Positions 61,385 to 64,000 of a stretch of DNA of 64,000 nucleotides are shown in pieces; within the stretch, counting starts at the first letter, position 1; each line of letters opens with the position of its first letter. Origin of the DNA: an uncultured Pirellulaceae bacterium (GTDB lineage: Bacteria > Planctomycetota > Planctomycetia > Pirellulales > Pirellulaceae). The position numbers and the translations under genes were made by a program. The stretch lies in the NCBI GenBank assembly GCA_937929805.1, contig CALFUT010000034.1:1-64000 (forward strand). The letters run 5' to 3'. Below the pieces are notes generated by a model. That model had not been told where the DNA came from and ran no database searches. It saw only the letters and a program-made list of their open reading frames with translations.

Positions 61385-62962
61385 TTAAACCGTTTGGTTT
61401 GCAGTCGGAGCCATAGCATCACCATTGGCGGGTGCGCTGGCTGGGCTCGCTTCTGCGACGCTGATCGCGTCGATCAGCTGAGCGTCATCAAATTCGGCGG
61501 TCAGCAAAGTGACTCCCAGATTTGTTGAAGACTCGTTGTCGACCGGTACACCTTCGGGCAAGACGCCGACCAGTTTCAGTCCTGCCAGTTTGTTGGTCGG
61601 TCCTGACTTCATTTTTTGCAGGTGTCCAATGGCAGAACTATCGTTCAAGTCGACGATCAACACGTCTGGTCGATTTCGACGCATCAACAGGTCCAAGGCC
61701 AGCCAGTCTCGCAACAGCTTGCCCGTGATAGAATCAGATTGGGCCTCAAACGTTCCGGCAAGTCGCTGGGCAAGATTTTGGTCGGATGTAATTCCAACCA
61801 CACGAGACGTGTCGCGAATGGGTTTCTGTTCAACCAGTTCGGCCAGTTCGAAACCGTGCAAAACGCGTCTCATTTCGTCAGTTTCCCAACTGACTTGATT
61901 CGCCAATTCCTCAACGGTTCGTGGCTCTGACAAGGACCCCATCAACTTCATGTGATGGCTTGCCAATCCGGCTCGGTCAAGGTTCTGGCCGCGGATCGAA
62001 CGTCGTTTGTAGCCGACTCCGTCCGCCAGTTGCGGCAATGAGGCTTCATCGCACAACATGGCTCCTTCGACAAGAATCGCCAGCAGGCTGCTATCGAGAG
62101 GCAGGTTTTCAAACAGTGGTGGAACACTTTGATTGTTTTGGAACCGGAAGCCCTTCAGTTGCTCGGTGAAGCAGATTCGAAGTAGTACAGCGGCCTGCAA
62201 GCGAAGCAGTTTCTGCAGCAAACGCGAGTCGATCACTTTGTTGTTCAACAACCCAACGAGGCCATCCACTTCAGACCCTTTGCGGCCTCCGACCGTTGTT
62301 TTGACGACTGCCCCTAATTCACTAAGTGACGAAGGCAACTGAACGGCGACTTCATTAGGGTCGATTCCAGAAGCGGTTACTGCTTGGATGCGGCCTCGAT
62401 CGACGTTGACGTAAACTCGGCAGCGATTGGATTCTATCTCCAGCAAGCCACATTTGTTTCCGTTGTTCAGCATGTCCAGAACTTCACGCAGTCCGAAACA
62501 GGCAAACGTGCCCATCAGGTCAGCATCACCTTGTTCTCCGATAATTTCAGGAACTGCCGACCCATCTTCTTGAGACTGCACGACCATCGATGCGGTTTCA
62601 ATCGCATTTCCAACGGTCGTGATCAACAGTTCGCCGGTGTACGGTTTCGGCAGCATGTCGACAACGTTATCGCAATCGACGTATTCGGCGTACGCTTTTT
62701 TTCGCAGGGTGGAACTGGCCACAATCGCGATGCGGGCCGTATCAGGGTTCTCTGCCAATTTGCAAGCGACTTCGAAGCCGGTGATGCCAGGCAATTGGTG
62801 GTCAAGGATGATCAAGTCCGGGCGCTCATGGGCGGCCTTGTCGAGTCCTTCTTCGGCGGTAGACGCAACAAGGACTCGATAGCCAACGGCACTGAGTTCT
62901 CCGTCGACAAGGCGGCGAATGGTGGCGCTATCATCAATGACAAGGACAGTTTTTTCGGACAT
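61385..62962 (-). CDS. Receiver - PATAN (DUF4388) response regulator
   Basis: The 525-residue protein starts at ATG 62962. The N-terminal receiver (about 4-122) has VIDDSATIRRL, acceptor Asp54 in LIILDHQLPGITGFEV and Lys in MLPKPYTGE. A PATAN domain follows (about 148-290): FACFGLREVLDMLNNGNKCG, then VYVNVDRGRIQAVTASG. The C-terminal 200 residues contain a degenerate receiver-like region (about 400-505, VLIVDLNDSSAIGHL). PATAN receivers occur in cyanobacterial phototaxis (PatA-like) and in gliding or pilus systems, so a link to surface motility is plausible. It lies 96 bases after the CheA gene. Confidence 0.88.
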   Translation of the reverse strand: MSEKTVLVIDDSATIRRLVDGELSAVGYRVLVASTAEEGLDKAAHERPDLIILDHQLPGITGFEVACKLAENPDTARIAIVASSTLRKKAYAEYVDCDNVVDMLPKPYTGELLITTVGNAIETASMVVQSQEDGSAVPEIIGEQGDADLMGTFACFGLREVLDMLNNGNKCGLLEIESNRCRVYVNVDRGRIQAVTASGIDPNEVAVQLPSSLSELGAVVKTTVGGRKGSEVDGLVGLLNNKVIDSRLLQKLLRLQAAVLLRICFTEQLKGFRFQNNQSVPPLFENLPLDSSLLAILVEGAMLCDEASLPQLADGVGYKRRSIRGQNLDRAGLASHHMKLMGSLSEPRTVEELANQVSWETDEMRRVLHGFELAELVEQKPIRDTSRVVGITSDQNLAQRLAGTFEAQSDSITGKLLRDWLALDLLMRRNRPDVLIVDLNDSSAIGHLQKMKSGPTNKLAGLKLVGVLPEGVPVDNESSTNLGVTLLTAEFDDAQLIDAISVAEASPASAPANGDAMAPTANQTV

Positions 62963-63058
62963 GAGTAAACCTGATGTTAAACGTGGTGGATAGGTTGTGA
63001 AACGTGATTAGAAGGTGAGTAATGCAAGATTTAGGTGAGGTGATTTATGTTGGCGAAG

Positions 63059-64000
63059 TCAAACGTCTGCCAGTGTGGCGGTCAGTTTTTCGAGCACTCC
63101 GGTAAGTTGCTCGTCAGTTGCGGGTTTGACCAAGAAGTCGATCGCGCCAGCTTCTTCGGCGCGGTCTTGGAAATCCTGTTCCGCTCTGCCGCTGACGACC
63201 ACCACCGGAATGTGGCTGTGCGGTCCGCGTTGCAGGTCGGCCAGCAGCTCCAGTCCGCCCATCTGAGGCATGTCCAGATCGGTGAAAATGAAGTCAACCG
63301 TTTGTTTGCGCAAACACTCCAGTGCGGCTAGGCCATCTCCCGCTTCGACCGTAACGAAGCCGGCGGCAGAGATTTTGCGTACCAAGTGTTTGCGGGCACT
63401 CAACGAGTCATCGACGACTAGGACTCGTTGCGTACGTGTGTCGGGCGCAAGCTGGGCTGCGCGAGTGGCTTGGTCACCCTGAAAGTGAGCTGCACAGAAG
63501 GTTTGAAGTTGCTCTGAATCCAACAACAATACTGTTTCACTCGTGCCGGATAAGGTGACTCCACAAAACAACGGATGTTGAGCAAGAAAGACCGGTAGTG
63601 AACGGACGACAACTTCTTCCGGGCCAACGATCTCGTCCACAATGAACTCAAACCGCTCCCTTGATTCGTTCGGGTTTTGGAGTGATCGATTGGAGGAACG
63701 CATAACGATACTGTCGTGTGTTGGCTGCTCGAGTGATCCCATGGACAGGACCTCGGCCAAGCGGTGCCCCTTTGATTGGCTGGAAGTTGAACCCTTGCGA
63801 GTGGCCTCCACTGACTGCATCGGTAGTGCGAACAGCTGACCGGCAGTCCGGAAAACGAGCACGTGTTCAATTCCCGATCGTAGTGGAAGCGTGAACCGCA
63901 TGGTGGTTCCTTTTCCTCGGTTGGATGTGATCTCGATTCGGCCATGCATTTTTTCGATGGCAGCGGCAACGACATCCATGCCAACGCCACGTCCTGACAA
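63059..64000 (-). CDS. C-terminal part of a CheA-type hybrid kinase (N-terminus outside window)
   Basis: About 313 residues are visible, continuing beyond the edge. The first visible residues are the G2 box of the HATPase domain (SGRGVGMDVVAAAIEKM and GKGTTMRFTLPL). A CheW-like domain follows (HVLVFRTAGQLFALPMQSVE), then a receiver with DDS in VLVVDDSLSARKHL and acceptor Asp (codon 63278-63280) in FIFTDLDMPQMGG. It is a second CheA of the window, distinct from the 11539 gene, and the head of the minus-strand operon. Its HPt region cannot be seen. Confidence 0.92.
   Translation of the reverse strand: MSGRGVGMDVVAAAIEKMHGRIEITSNRGKGTTMRFTLPLRSGIEHVLVFRTAGQLFALPMQSVEATRKGSTSSQSKGHRLAEVLSMGSLEQPTHDSIVMRSSNRSLQNPNESRERFEFIVDEIVGPEEVVVRSLPVFLAQHPLFCGVTLSGTSETVLLLDSEQLQTFCAAHFQGDQATRAAQLAPDTRTQRVLVVDDSLSARKHLVRKISAAGFVTVEAGDGLAALECLRKQTVDFIFTDLDMPQMGGLELLADLQRGPHSHIPVVVVSGRAEQDFQDRAEEAGAIDFLVKPATDEQLTGVLEKLTATLADV

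Noticed and set aside
1-64000. tRNA, rRNA, integrase, attachment sites or prophage genes
   Set aside because: I looked through the gaps between genes for cloverleaf-like folds, direct-repeat borders and mobile-element enzymes and found none I could support; a tRNA search program would be decisive.

Overview
The window looks like a chromosomal segment of a planctomycete, probably in or near the Pirellulaceae. This is an inference from gene content. It carries secreted proteins ending in dockerin-like calcium repeats, a Bat-type MoxR/DUF58/BatA operon with a PQQ-propeller gene, many small acidic or coiled-coil exported proteins, frequent GTG and TTG starts, paired type I and type II glutamine synthetases, and structured intergenic repeats. 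No rRNA, tRNA, CRISPR array, integrase or transposase gene was seen.

Layout. Bases 1-1202 hold the N-terminal part of a secreted protein on the minus strand, with a duplicated domain joined by Pro/Thr repeats. Bases 1549-2682 encode a membrane-anchored coiled-coil protein (minus), and 3084-4409 an M16 metalloprotease. Bases 4547-19969 form a co-directional type IV pilus-like chemosensory locus: a small ORF, a receiver with a long acidic arm, an unknown protein, a PilH-like receiver, a PilI/CheW-like adaptor, a PilJ-like chemoreceptor, a ChpA-like hybrid CheA and a tandem-CheW protein. These are followed by a tightly linked Ser/Thr kinase, a small membrane protein and an FHA-class III nucleotide cyclase. 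Bases 20000-27090 are a nitrogen-assimilation island: an Amt transporter, type I GlnA and type II GlnII, with a lipase and a nuclease gene between. Sigma-54-type -24/-12 boxes of nearly one sequence lie before amt and glnA. Bases 27377-30036 hold a subtilase-like dockerin protein and two small genes. Bases 30813-34187 encode a fused fatty-acyl-AMP ligase, acyl carrier protein and serine-palmitoyltransferase-like enzyme, convergent with a three-gene operon ending in a PIG-L/LmbE deacetylase.

Bases 38378-53154 are a large Bat-like operon: MoxR ATPase, DUF58, BatA-like, PQQ propeller, a vWA/GATase-like membrane protein, a membrane protein with a coiled tail, and a coiled-coil protein. It is interrupted by three intergenic repeat elements. 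Then come a pilin/TadE-like gene, a double-parvulin foldase, a secreted protein of unknown role, and an RluA pseudouridine synthase coupled to a DUF3524/QTMAN-type glycosyltransferase. The window ends in a second, minus-strand chemosensory operon (59574-64000): a CheA hybrid running off the edge, a receiver-PATAN protein, an FHA coiled-coil protein and a small coiled-coil protein.

Together, the 4.5-20 kb locus suggests a surface-sensing system in which Pil-Chp-like chemosensory signalling is joined to Ser/Thr phosphorylation and to a cyclic-nucleotide output. This arrangement is analogous to Pil-Chp control of adenylate cyclase in Pseudomonas, but here the kinase and cyclase are encoded beside the receptor. 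The pilin-like gene and the second CheA/FHA operon may belong to the same physiology. The functional links are inference from gene order and domains only.
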